A stretch of 7,582 nucleotides of DNA from an uncultured Angelakisella sp. (GCA_937914895.1 CALGIL010000078.1:1-7582), one strand, 5' to 3'. Shown: positions 1 through 6,939, counted from the stretch's first letter. The notes: generated from the letters alone by a model not told the origin. Made by a program: numbers and translations.

Positions 1-653
<653 letters not shown>

Positions 654-666
654 GTTCCTGCCCCCC

Positions 667-1692
667 TTACTCTGTGATGGCTTCACTGGCCGGACAGGCA
701 GGCACAGTGACCGGCGAAACGTTTTCATAAAGCCAGCAGCGCGCCTTTTGCCCATGCTCCAGTTCAAACAGGGGGGGTTCGCACTCCCCGCACTTGTCAA
801 AGACCCGGGCGCACCGGCTGGCGTAACGGCAGCAGCCCACCGGCGCCTCAAAGGCAGGAATCTGCCCGGGGATGGAGTACAGCTGCTCCTTGTCCTCCTT
901 AATGGTGGGGATGGAATCCAGAAGCCCCCGGGTATAAGGGTGCCTGGGCGAGGCAAAGACGTCGGTGCTTCTGCCTTCCTCCACCGTCACCCCGCCGTAC
1001 ATCACCAGAATGCGGTCGCAGATTTCGGCCACCACGCCCATGTTGTGGGTAATCAGAATGACCCCCATGTTCAGCCGGCTGCACAAATCGGCAATCAAGT
1101 CCAAAATCTGGGCCTGAATGGTCACGTCCAGGGCGGTGGTGGGTTCGTCGGCAATTAAAAACCGGGGGTTGCAGGCCAAGGCGATGGCAATCAGGATGCG
1201 CTGCTGCATCCCCCCCGACAGCTGGTGGGGGTAGTCGTAAAACCGGGACTCCGGGGCGGGTATGCCCACCTGGCGCATCAGGCCGACGGCACGCTTTTTT
1301 GCCTCTTCTTTGCTTATATTCTCATGAATTTTTAAAATTTCAACAATCTGGCTCCCCACTGTGTAAACCGGGTTTAAAGACGACAGGGGGTTTTGAAAAA
1401 TCATTGAAATGGCTTTTCCCCGTATTTTGTTCAGTTCCTTTTCGGAAAGGTCCAAAAGGGATTGGCCGTTCAGCAGCACCCGCCCCTCTTCGATGCGGGT
1501 ATAGGACTTATCGATAAGCCCCAGCACCGAGCGCACCACGGTGCTTTTGCCGCAGCCGGATTCCCCCACAATGCCCAAAACCTCGCCCCGGTCCACGGTA
1601 AAGCTGACCCCGTCCACGGCGGGGACAACCTTGCTGCGGGAGTAGTAATAGGTTTTTAAGTTCTCCACAATCAGCTTATCCTGCATCTGCAT
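667..1692 (-). CDS. Peptide-class ABC importer ATPase, DppD/OppD-like
   Basis: This 341-residue cytoplasmic ATPase is the partner of the next ATPase in the operon. Visible motifs are Walker [10 protein letters not shown] (43-51), Q-loop Q100 in [12 protein letters not shown], signature LSGGMQQR (158-165), Walker B RFLIADEP (177-184) and the H-loop in ITHN (H216). The C-terminal region has the HPYTRGLL string (251-258) typical of the family. After it comes a cysteine cluster (C287, C288, C294, C301, C304, C319). Family members carry conserved cysteines here, and some are reported to hold an Fe-S cluster, so one is possible. Length is normal for DppD/OppD. The first of two in-frame ATGs (1692 and 1686) is preferred because AAGGGG lies 9 bases before it. 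The gene follows the SBP gene after 68 bp that contain a stem-loop, and no permease gene separates them. Confidence 0.96.
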   Translation of the reverse strand: MQMQDKLIVENLKTYYYSRSKVVPAVDGVSFTVDRGEVLGIVGESGCGKSTVVRSVLGLIDKSYTRIEEGRVLLNGQSLLDLSEKELNKIRGKAISMIFQNPLSSLNPVYTVGSQIVEILKIHENISKEEAKKRAVGLMRQVGIPAPESRFYDYPHQLSGGMQQRILIAIALACNPRFLIADEPTTALDVTIQAQILDLIADLCSRLNMGVILITHNMGVVAEICDRILVMYGGVTVEEGRSTDVFASPRHPYTRGLLDSIPTIKEDKEQLYSIPGQIPAFEAPVGCCRYASRCARVFDKCGECEPPLFELEHGQKARCWLYENVSPVTVPACPASEAITE

Positions 1693-1715
1693 CTCTCTTT
1701 TCCCCTTGGGAAGGG
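1693..1715 (-). promoter_or_regulatory. Ribosome binding site of the DppD-like gene inside a small hairpin
   Basis: On the minus strand, AAGGGG lies 9 bases before the ATG at 1692. The same bases form the 3' arm of a short inverted repeat, CCCTT-CCC-AAGGG (plus-strand positions 1703-1715). The only good Shine-Dalgarno of this gene could therefore be partly hidden. A 5-bp stem with a 3-base loop is marginal, so the effect may be weak. The pairing is seen directly; the regulatory meaning is inferred. Confidence 0.45.
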
Positions 1716-1716
1716 C

Positions 1717-1743
1717 CTGGCGGCCCGCCTTACGAGCCGCCAG
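1717..1743 (-). other. Intercistronic stem-loop between SBP and ATPase genes
   Basis: CTGGCGGC (1717-1724) and GCCGCCAG (1736-1743) form a perfect 8-bp GC-rich stem with an 11-base loop. It starts 17 bases past the SBP stop codon in the direction of transcription. No run of T follows on the minus strand, so it is not a typical intrinsic terminator. In several ABC operons a hairpin in this place protects the SBP message from 3' decay, giving more SBP than ATPase. That role is inferred from position. Confidence 0.6.
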
Positions 1744-1760
1744 ACCATCCGTGTGATACG

Positions 1761-3347
1761 TTACGCGGCGGGCTTAAAGTCTTCCGCCCTAAAGGACATA
1801 ATCTGGTTTTTGGCATAGTGCATATCCCAATCCAGGCCGTCGCGGATGCCGTAAAGGTCCTCCACCGCGTAGAGGTAGGTGCCGGGGCAGTATTCGTCAA
1901 ACATTCTGACAAGGTCGCTGGCCAGCGCCCTTCTTTCCGTTTTGTCGGCGGTGGTAATAAGCTTCTGCCCGGTCTGGATCCAGTCCTGGGGCATATCCTT
2001 CCAGGTGTACTTGGCGGGGTTGGTCCCGGTGCCAAACAGCAGCCACAGGGCGCCCAGGGGGTCGTCAAAGCGGGAGGCGCTGGACCAGGAACGCACATGG
2101 GGGAAGTCCCAGGTCATTTTTTCCACATAGACCACCTTGGCGTTGACGCCAATCTGCTTCCACATATCCACAATGGCCTCGCCGGCCTGGTCGCCGTTCA
2201 TATAGTAGCCGGGGCGCATCTGGATTTCGATGGTGGTGCCGTCATATCCCGATTCCTTGACCAGCGCCTTGGCGCGTTCCAGGTCATACTGAATGCCGGG
2301 ATATTCGTCGATGTACATGTCGCCGTAGGAGGGGAACTGGTGGCCGTTGGGCACATAGGCGTACTTGCCCCAAAGGCTGTCCACCAGCTGCTGCCGGTTG
2401 ATGGCGATGGTAAGGGCCTGGCGGAACTTCTGGCTGGCCATGGGGCCGTTTTCGGTGTTGAACACATAGATGTGGATGTTATCCACGGGGGTGCCCACCA
2501 CCTTGACGCCCTTTTGTCCCTCGATGCTGTCCACCAGGTCCGAGGTGATGTCGTTGACAATGTCCACCTCGCCGGTAAGCAGGGCCGTAATGCGGGCCGA
2601 CGCTTCGGGGAAGAGGATGAACTCGATGACCCGGGCGTTGGGCGCTTCGCCCCAAAAGCCGTCATAGCGGGTCAGCACCATTTTTTCGGGGGAGAAGGAG
2701 GTCATCATATAGGGCCCGGTGCCGATGGGCGCCGTCTGAAAAGCCTCGTTGCCGATTTCCTCTAAGTAATCCTTGGGGACGATGCTGGCCCCCCACACGG
2801 AGGACAGCCGGTCCAGAAAGGCGGCGTCCACCACCTTGGTTTTAAACTGAACGGTAAGGTCGTCGATGATGTCCACCGACTCCAGGGTCTCGTACAGGGC
2901 GGCTACCGTGCCGTCGCCAAAGCCGCTCATAATGCGGTCAAAGGTAAACTTGACGTCTTCGGCGGTGCAGGGCTCTCCGTTGTGGAAGGTGATGCCGCTG
3001 CGCAGCTTGACGTTGAGGGTCTTGTCGTCCGCCCAGTCCCAGCTTTCGGCCAGCTGGCCCGCCACATTGCCGTTTTTGTCCCGGGTAAGCAGGGTGTCAA
3101 AAATGTTGTAAAAAATCTTGATGCTTTGGATGCCGATGGAATAGCCTGGGTCAAACTGGTTGATCATAGCGGCTATGCCCACCCGCAGGGTATCAATGGG
3201 CTGGGGCTGGCCGCCGGGCTCGCCCTGGGGGGTGCCCTCCGGCGTGACGGACTCGCCGGGTCCGCCGGGTGCCTTGGGGGCACATGCGGTAAACACCAGG
3301 GATAACAGCGCCAGGATTGCAATGACCTTTAAAAACTTGGCTTTCAT
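1761..3347 (-). CDS. Extracellular solute-binding protein of a peptide-class ABC importer (SBP family 5 lipoprotein)
   Basis: This 528-residue lipid-anchored receptor captures the substrate outside the membrane and delivers it to the permease. It begins with a lysine-containing n-region and a hydrophobic stretch (about 6-20). A lipobox-like FTAC follows, so lipidation at C22 is expected. Residues 23-50 form a Gly/Pro/Gln-rich linker. The family 5 core is clear: GQLAESW (97-103), then LRSGITFHNGEPCTAEDV (115-132), the standard N-terminal signature of DppA/OppA-type proteins, then TAPIGTGPY in the middle and KFRQALTIAINR further on. Length is normal. Family 5 proteins bind peptides, but also nickel, oligosaccharides, opines and other ligands, and residue inspection does not say which. 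The ATG at 3347 is preceded by AAGGAG with 7-base spacing (3355-3360). It is the first gene after the promoter at 3446-3474. The divergent LacI-family gene suggests a sugar-related ligand. Confidence 0.95.
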   Translation of the reverse strand: MKAKFLKVIAILALLSLVFTACAPKAPGGPGESVTPEGTPQGEPGGQPQPIDTLRVGIAAMINQFDPGYSIGIQSIKIFYNIFDTLLTRDKNGNVAGQLAESWDWADDKTLNVKLRSGITFHNGEPCTAEDVKFTFDRIMSGFGDGTVAALYETLESVDIIDDLTVQFKTKVVDAAFLDRLSSVWGASIVPKDYLEEIGNEAFQTAPIGTGPYMMTSFSPEKMVLTRYDGFWGEAPNARVIEFILFPEASARITALLTGEVDIVNDITSDLVDSIEGQKGVKVVGTPVDNIHIYVFNTENGPMASQKFRQALTIAINRQQLVDSLWGKYAYVPNGHQFPSYGDMYIDEYPGIQYDLERAKALVKESGYDGTTIEIQMRPGYYMNGDQAGEAIVDMWKQIGVNAKVVYVEKMTWDFPHVRSWSSASRFDDPLGALWLLFGTGTNPAKYTWKDMPQDWIQTGQKLITTADKTERRALASDLVRMFDEYCPGTYLYAVEDLYGIRDGLDWDMHYAKNQIMSFRAEDFKPAA

Positions 3348-3354
3348 TTCGCAT

Positions 3355-3360
3355 CTCCTT
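3355..3360 (-). promoter_or_regulatory. Strong ribosome binding site of the SBP gene
   Basis: On the minus strand, AAGGAG lies 7 bases before the ATG at 3347, which is near ideal. It supports this start and high SBP translation, in contrast to the weaker, possibly occluded site of the following ATPase gene. Confidence 0.85.
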
Positions 3361-3402
3361 CAAATTATTTAAAATGAATCCCCGAGGGGACACAATCCCA
3401 AG

Positions 3403-3415
3403 TGATTAGTAATCA
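3403..3415. promoter_or_regulatory. Perfect 13-bp palindrome in the SBP leader, possible second operator
   Basis: TGATTA-G-TAATCA is an exact inverted repeat around position 3409. It falls at about +25 to +37 of the predicted SBP transcript. It shares the half-site TGATTAGT with the 18-bp operator candidate 12 bp away (there on the opposite strand, 3437-3444). It may be an auxiliary site for the same repressor or a site for another regulator. The centres are about 26.5 bp apart, which is not a whole number of helical turns. Confidence 0.5.
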
Positions 3416-3426
3416 ACATAAAATAA

Positions 3427-3444
3427 TCATTACTCGACTAATCA
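3427..3444. promoter_or_regulatory. Candidate LacI-family operator over the SBP transcription start
   Basis: TCATTACTCGACTAATCA is an 18-bp near-palindrome in which seven of nine base pairs match. It is centred on CG at 3435-3436, the hallmark of LacI-family operators, where the hinge helices insert. It starts right next to the -10 element (3446-3451) and covers about -5 to +13 of the predicted SBP transcript, the classic place for a blocking repressor. A LacI-family gene lies just divergent. Binding by that protein is inferred. Confidence 0.65.
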
Positions 3445-3445
3445 A

Positions 3446-3474
3446 ATCCTACAATTAAATCAGTGGTTTGTCAA
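3446..3474 (-). promoter_or_regulatory. Sigma-A promoter of the SBP/ABC transporter operon
   Basis: On the minus strand a perfect -35 TTGACA (3469-3474) is followed after exactly 17 bp by TAGGAT (3446-3451), which matches four of six bases of TATAAT. The predicted start is near 3439, giving a leader of about 90 bases before the ATG at 3347. The region is AT-rich against GC-rich surroundings, as expected for a regulated promoter. Confidence 0.75.
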
Positions 3475-3520
3475 TAGTTTTTATTCATCATTATTTTCCA
3501 TGGGCGGGTTCGCCTGGGGC

Positions 3521-3549
3521 TTTACAGAATGAAACGGATGGTATATGAT
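3521..3549 (+). promoter_or_regulatory. Sigma-A promoter of the lacI-family/HAD gene pair
   Basis: TTTACA (3521-3526) and TATGAT (3544-3549) each match five of six consensus bases and are separated by 17 bp. The predicted start is near 3556, giving a long leader of about 187 bases before the GTG at 3743. The operator candidates lie about 77 bp or more upstream of this -35, so direct autorepression from them would need looping or upstream binding. Confidence 0.7.
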
Positions 3550-3567
3550 AAGTAAATGTGGATTTAC

Positions 3568-3715
3568 AGCGCGGGTGCGGCAGGAAAAGGGACGCCGCCG
3601 CCAGGGCGGGCCCGTCCCTTTCGGGACAATGCGAAAGGCCTTTTGCGGCGGCCTGCGGGGCTGAGTTTTACTTTTATAGAAAGCCTGCCGCACGGACGGG
3701 TATGGCCGTCCGTCA
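3568..3715 (+). other. GC-rich hairpin-packed leader of the LacI-family gene
   Basis: This non-coding block of about 150 bp is far more GC-rich than the DNA just upstream. It contains several inverted repeats. A 9-bp perfect pair (3586-3594 with 3613-3621) has an inner CCGC/GCGG stem at 3598-3609. A competing 5-bp pair GTCCC/GGGAC (3614-3618 with 3623-3627) reuses the right arm of the first. AGGCC/GGCCT pairs at 3636-3654. A perfect 8-bp pair ACGGACGG/CCGTCCGT (3692-3699 with 3706-3713) ends 14 bases before the ribosome binding site. No long T-run marks a terminator. It may be an RNA control element or a copy of a dispersed palindromic repeat; I do not recognise a known riboswitch. Short ORFs crossing it look spurious. 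Confidence 0.6.
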
Positions 3716-3727
3716 ATAAGGAAGCTT

Positions 3728-3745
3728 GGGGAGTGGCGTATAGTG
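3728..3745 (+). promoter_or_regulatory. Ribosome binding site and GTG start of the LacI-family gene
   Basis: GGGGAG (3728-3733) lies 9 bases before a GTG at 3743. No ATG is available before the helix-turn-helix, which begins only about five residues in, so the GTG is the likely start. Confidence 0.75.
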
Positions 3746-4858
3746 GATAAAAAACCGACAACTTACGAGATTGCAAGACTTGCCGGTGTTTCGCAATCCA
3801 CGGTTTCCATGATTTTGAATAATAATCAGGCCTCCAAATTCTCGGATCAAACCATCCAAAAGGTGCGCGCCGTCGCCGCCGAGCTGGGGTATGATGCCGC
3901 CGGGCGAAAAATGCCCAGGCGCGCCCAGACCGGAAACATTGCCGTTTTGGTCCCCCATCTGGCCAACCCCTATTACTGCGAGCTTTTTGACGCCATAGAG
4001 ACCGAGGCCATAAAGACGGGCCATACCCTGATTACCCTTAGCGTGCGCAAAAGCCCCAAAACGGAGCTCAGGCAGCTGGAGCTGCTGATGAAGATGAATG
4101 TGGACGGCATTCTGTTTTTGTACGTGCCCTTTAACGAACAGGCGGTGGAGGACCTTTCGGGGACCGTTCCGGTGGTCATGGTCAGCGATAAGTCCGACTC
4201 CCTGGACATTGACGCGGTGGAAATGAGCGGCTTTAAGTCGGGCATGATCATCGCGGAGCATTTGACCGCCCTGGGGCACAAAAAGGCGGCCTTTATCTCC
4301 ACCAACCTGGGCACCGCCATCATCCGCAGGCACCGCTTCGAGGCCATCAGCCAGGTCTTCCGCCCGGAGGAGGGCCGCGCCGTTTTTCTGTATACGCCGG
4401 AGACCCGCGACCCCACCCTGCCCGCCAACACCTTTACCTCGGCGTACGATACCGGCTACGCCCTGACCCACCGGGTGCTGCGGGAGCACCCCGAGGTGAC
4501 GGCCCTTATCGGCGGCAACGACCAGCAAAGCTACGGCATTCTGGACGCCCTGTACGACAGAAAGGCCCGGGTGCCGGAGGATTTTTCCGTCTGCGGGTTT
4601 GACGATAATCATTCCTCCCGCTTTCGCAACATTTCGCTGACGACGGTGGACCCCTTTATCGCCTACAAGGGCAAGGAGGCCTACTCCATTCTGATTCGGA
4701 AAATCAACGCGCTCTACCAGGAGCAGCCCGCCCTGACGGTCAAAATTGAGTACACCCCCGGGCTTTTGGTGCGCGGCTCCACCGGCCCATGCAGAAGCGC
4801 CCCCTACGCCCATATTGCCGACGAGCCCGATGCTGTGAAAGGGGAACAGGATGGATAA
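3743..4858 (+). CDS. LacI/GalR-family transcriptional repressor
   Basis: This 371-residue protein is a DNA-binding, ligand-responsive regulator. The N-terminal helix-turn-helix covers residues 6-27 (TTYEIARLAGVSQSTVSMIL), followed by a hinge segment (about 43-62, AELGYDAAGRKM). The periplasmic-binding-like effector domain runs from NIAVLVPHLANPYY (65-78) through GGND (257-260), GFDD (285-288) and LTTVDP (299-304) to the usual end RGST (344-347). About 24 further residues form an extra tail. Two details are unusual. Methionine 23 stands where most family members have arginine after TVS, and methionine 57 seems to stand at the hinge leucine that inserts into the operator centre. The ligand is unknown; family members mostly sense sugars or nucleosides. 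Its position divergent from the transporter, with a CG-centred palindrome over that promoter, makes the transporter operon the likely target. It overlaps the next gene by 8 bp. Confidence 0.95.
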   Translation: MDKKPTTYEIARLAGVSQSTVSMILNNNQASKFSDQTIQKVRAVAAELGYDAAGRKMPRRAQTGNIAVLVPHLANPYYCELFDAIETEAIKTGHTLITLSVRKSPKTELRQLELLMKMNVDGILFLYVPFNEQAVEDLSGTVPVVMVSDKSDSLDIDAVEMSGFKSGMIIAEHLTALGHKKAAFISTNLGTAIIRRHRFEAISQVFRPEEGRAVFLYTPETRDPTLPANTFTSAYDTGYALTHRVLREHPEVTALIGGNDQQSYGILDALYDRKARVPEDFSVCGFDDNHSSRFRNISLTTVDPFIAYKGKEAYSILIRKINALYQEQPALTVKIEYTPGLLVRGSTGPCRSAPYAHIADEPDAVKGEQDG

Positions 4859-5639
4859 ACAAAAACTTCTGGAAGAGGTAGAGCTTTTTGTCCTGGATAT
4901 GGACGGCACGTTTTATTTGGGGGACCGAATTCTGGACGGCTCCCTTGCCTTTTTGGACCGCGTAAAAGCCACGGGGCGCCGATTTTTGTTTTTTACCAAC
5001 AACTCCAGCAAAAGCCCCCAGGCCTATGTCCAAAAGCTGGCCGCCCTGGGCTGCCCCATCGGGCTTTCCGACATTATGACGTCGGGGGATGTGACCATCC
5101 AGTATTTAAAAAGCCATTACCCGGACGCCAAAGTCTATTTGGTGGGCACCCCCGTGTTGGAGGAAAGCTTTGGACAAAAGGGGATTCGTTTGGTCGAAGA
5201 GGCCCCCGATGTGGTGGTGATTGGCTTTGACACCACCCTTACCTACCACAAGCTAGAGCGCGCCTGCACCTTTCTTCGCGGGGGGGCCGTCTTTTTGGCC
5301 ACCCATCTGGACATCAACTGCCCCACGGAGGACGGATTCATCCCGGACTGCGGCAGCATCTGCGCCCTTATCAGCCGATCGGTGGACCGGCAGCCCAAAT
5401 ATTTGGGAAAGCCTTTTTCGGAAACGGTAGATATGATTTTAAAGACCACTGGGGCAAAGCGGGAACGCACCGCCTTTGTGGGGGACCGGCTCTATACCGA
5501 CGTGGCCACCGGGGTCCGGGGCGGCGCCAAGGGGCTGCTGGTCCTTTCCGGAGAAACAAAGCTGGAGGACGTGGCGGGGTCCGAGGTCCAGCCGGACGGC
5601 ATTTTTGCGTCCCTGGGCGAAATGGCGGGCTACCTTTAA
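4851..5639 (+). CDS. HAD-superfamily subfamily IIA phosphatase (NagD-like)
   Basis: This 262-residue cytoplasmic phosphatase has all four HAD motifs. Motif I is DMDGT (D16 nucleophile, D18 acid/base). Motif II is TNNSSKS (T49-S55). Motif III is the lysine of LGKP (K187). Motif IV is GDRLYTD (D212 and D217, magnesium binding). The cap between motifs II and III is of the C2/IIA type, and the length is normal. Relatives act on nucleotides, pyridoxal phosphate, glycerol phosphate, phosphoglycolate or p-nitrophenyl phosphate, so the substrate cannot be assigned. The ATG at 4851 lies inside the end of the repressor gene (shared ATGGATAA) and has AAAGGGG 6 bases upstream, so translation is probably coupled. 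In this place it may dephosphorylate a metabolite linked to the transported compound, or be a housekeeping detoxifying phosphatase. Transcription stops at the hairpins from 5779. Confidence 0.93.
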   Translation: MDKQKLLEEVELFVLDMDGTFYLGDRILDGSLAFLDRVKATGRRFLFFTNNSSKSPQAYVQKLAALGCPIGLSDIMTSGDVTIQYLKSHYPDAKVYLVGTPVLEESFGQKGIRLVEEAPDVVVIGFDTTLTYHKLERACTFLRGGAVFLATHLDINCPTEDGFIPDCGSICALISRSVDRQPKYLGKPFSETVDMILKTTGAKRERTAFVGDRLYTDVATGVRGGAKGLLVLSGETKLEDVAGSEVQPDGIFASLGEMAGYL

Positions 5640-5735
5640 CGGCCAGCCCCATCATAGCGGGGGAACGTGTAGGCCGCCCGCAGCTCCTTGTAAAAAACGT
5701 GTAAGGCAGCGCCTCTTTACAGCAAAACTTCCGCC

Positions 5736-5774
5736 CTGCAAAAAGGACCGGTCTGCCCACAGGCCCTTTGGCAG
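5736..5774. other. Imperfect inverted repeat downstream of the phosphatase gene
   Basis: CTGCAAAAAGG (5736-5746) and CCCTTTGGCAG (5764-5774) can pair over 11 positions with two mismatches. It precedes the two strong terminator hairpins and lacks its own T-run. The rest of 5640-5735 shows no coding sequence that I can support. Confidence 0.3.
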
Positions 5775-5778
5775 CCAC

Positions 5779-5818
5779 AAACCCCCGGCCTGCGCCCTAA
5801 GGACAGGCCGGGGGTTTT
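5779..5818. terminator. Bidirectional intrinsic terminator between convergent genes
   Basis: A perfect 14-bp GC-rich inverted repeat (5779-5792 with 5804-5817) has an 11-base loop. It is followed on the plus strand by TTTT and bordered by AAA on the other side, so it can work in both directions. It ends the repressor/phosphatase transcript 140 bp after its last stop codon and also lies downstream of the convergent dehydrogenase gene. Confidence 0.85.
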
Positions 5819-5825
5819 GGCAAAC

Positions 5826-5866
5826 GGAAAGCCGGGTCTAAACAGAATGTTTAGACCCGGCTTTCC
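5826..5866. terminator. Second hairpin terminator, perfect 19-bp stem
   Basis: Positions 5826-5844 and 5848-5866 are exact inverted copies separated by only GAA. They make a very stable stem of 19 bp, 39 bases downstream of the dehydrogenase stop on the minus strand. On that strand the 3' arm ends in TTTCC, a short T-run. It is probably the main terminator of the dehydrogenase gene and a backup for the other direction. Confidence 0.75.
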
Positions 5867-5905
5867 CCTGACCGCTAGGAATGATTTCGCCCTCCCGCCG
5901 GCCGT

Positions 5906-6931
5906 TTATATCTCCTTTTTCCAGTCGATGACCACGCCGGTGTAGGTGTCCTTGTGGTGCATCAGACCCTCATAGGCGTCCATAAGGGCCTCTGCCGTGG
6001 GGGCGATGACATGGCTGACCAGGCGGTCCACATCAATGATTTTCTGATTCAGAAGGGTTTCGATATACCCCAGACTTCTTTGGATGGACAGCCGGGAGCC
6101 CTCTTTTTCCGCATAGGGGTATCGTCTGTTCAGGGCGCCGATGACCGTCAGCATTTTGGTGTGAATGGCGTTAAAGGAGTCGGTCACATTGGTCACATAA
6201 TCGGTGCGGGGCGACCCCATCAAAATCACCTGGCCGTACTTGGCGGCAATTTTGATGCCGGTTTCGATGCTTTGGGAAAGGCCCGCCGCGTCCACCACAA
6301 GGTCGGCGCCCCTGCCGCCCGTGGCGCTCATGACGGCCTCGTACTGCTCCTCGGGCTGGCAGTGGAGGACCCGCCGGATGCCCATGGACTTTGCCAGCTC
6401 CGCGCGGTGGGCCACCGGCTCCAGGGCGATGACGTCCACGCCCATCTGCTGGTAATACAGGGCGGCGATTATCCCCAGGGTCCCCATGCCCAGCACCGCC
6501 GCGGTGTCCCCCAGCTTGACGTCCGCCGGCAGAATGCCGTTCATGGCAATCCAGCACATCATCAAAAACGCGCCGTCCACGGGCCTTGTCTCGCCGCGCA
6601 GCCCAAACAGGACGCCGCCGTCGCTTTTTTGGGGATCGTACAGCTGCAGGCTGCTGTGGGGCCCGCTGAACAGCACCCGGTCCCCGGCCTTGGCCGCCGT
6701 GACCCGGTCCCCCGCCGCCAGGACCCTTCCCACCGAGCAGTACCCGGGGCGGACGGGGTACGCGGCGCCCTTTTTCAGGCCGAACACCCTGGACAGCTCG
6801 GTCCCCGCGCTGATGAGGGAGACCTCCGTCTCGATGAGGCACGCGCCGGACGCAAGGTCCTTAGGGTCTATGGTCTCTTCCACAATCCTGACGTCTTTTA
6901 CGCCGCTGATGACAACACTTTTGGCTAACAT
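5906..6931 (-). CDS. Medium-chain dehydrogenase/reductase lacking the usual zinc-site motif
   Basis: This 341-residue NAD(P)-dependent oxidoreductase belongs to the alcohol/threonine/sorbitol dehydrogenase fold. The Rossmann glycine motif is GMGTLG (148-153), and the acidic residue E171 at the end of the second strand suggests NAD rather than NADP. Two features set it apart. The catalytic zinc cysteine motif is replaced by LISAGTE (39-45), and the GHE zinc motif is replaced by G63-Y64-C65. The four-cysteine structural zinc loop is also absent. The LISAGTE form is typical of a bacteriochlorophyllide-dehydrogenase (BchC)-like branch and of related sugar-type dehydrogenases of unknown substrate. 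The ATG at 6931 follows GGGAGGG with 8-base spacing. The gene has its own promoter and terminator and appears monocistronic, so its neighbours do not reveal its job. It converges on the phosphatase gene. Confidence 0.9.
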   Translation of the reverse strand: MLAKSVVISGVKDVRIVEETIDPKDLASGACLIETEVSLISAGTELSRVFGLKKGAAYPVRPGYCSVGRVLAAGDRVTAAKAGDRVLFSGPHSSLQLYDPQKSDGGVLFGLRGETRPVDGAFLMMCWIAMNGILPADVKLGDTAAVLGMGTLGIIAALYYQQMGVDVIALEPVAHRAELAKSMGIRRVLHCQPEEQYEAVMSATGGRGADLVVDAAGLSQSIETGIKIAAKYGQVILMGSPRTDYVTNVTDSFNAIHTKMLTVIGALNRRYPYAEKEGSRLSIQRSLGYIETLLNQKIIDVDRLVSHVIAPTAEALMDAYEGLMHHKDTYTGVVIDWKKEI

Positions 6932-6939
6932 TCAGGCAA

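Noticed and set aside
1818..2765. Long open frame on the plus strand opposite the SBP gene (315 codons)
   Set aside because: It is fully antisense to a gene with a clear family signature, its protein is rich in Gly/His/Val with no recognisable domain, and no ribosome binding site supports it. It reflects GC-rich third positions of the SBP gene.
3379..3390. TCCCC-GA-GGGGA palindrome in the SBP leader
   Set aside because: Arms of 5 bp around 2 bases give too short a loop for a good RNA hairpin. A LacI-type site is possible but less convincing than the CG-centred site at 3427-3444, and it does not overlap the promoter.
3503..3514. GGCG-GGTT-CGCC mini-hairpin just before the repressor promoter
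   Set aside because: A 4-bp stem with no T-run; too weak to call a terminator or an operator.
3481..3776. Several short open frames of 64-70 codons on both strands in the repressor leader
   Set aside because: They lie within the hairpin-rich GC block, overlap each other, and have arginine/proline-rich products without ribosome binding sites. The block is better explained as structured non-coding DNA.
3713..4909. Long open frame on the minus strand opposite the LacI-family gene (398 codons)
   Set aside because: It lies antisense to a well-supported repressor and runs into the phosphatase gene. Its composition is low-complexity and no motif is present.
5954..6928. Open frame on the plus strand opposite the dehydrogenase (324 codons)
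   Set aside because: It is antisense to the conserved Rossmann-fold gene, with no start signal and no domain.
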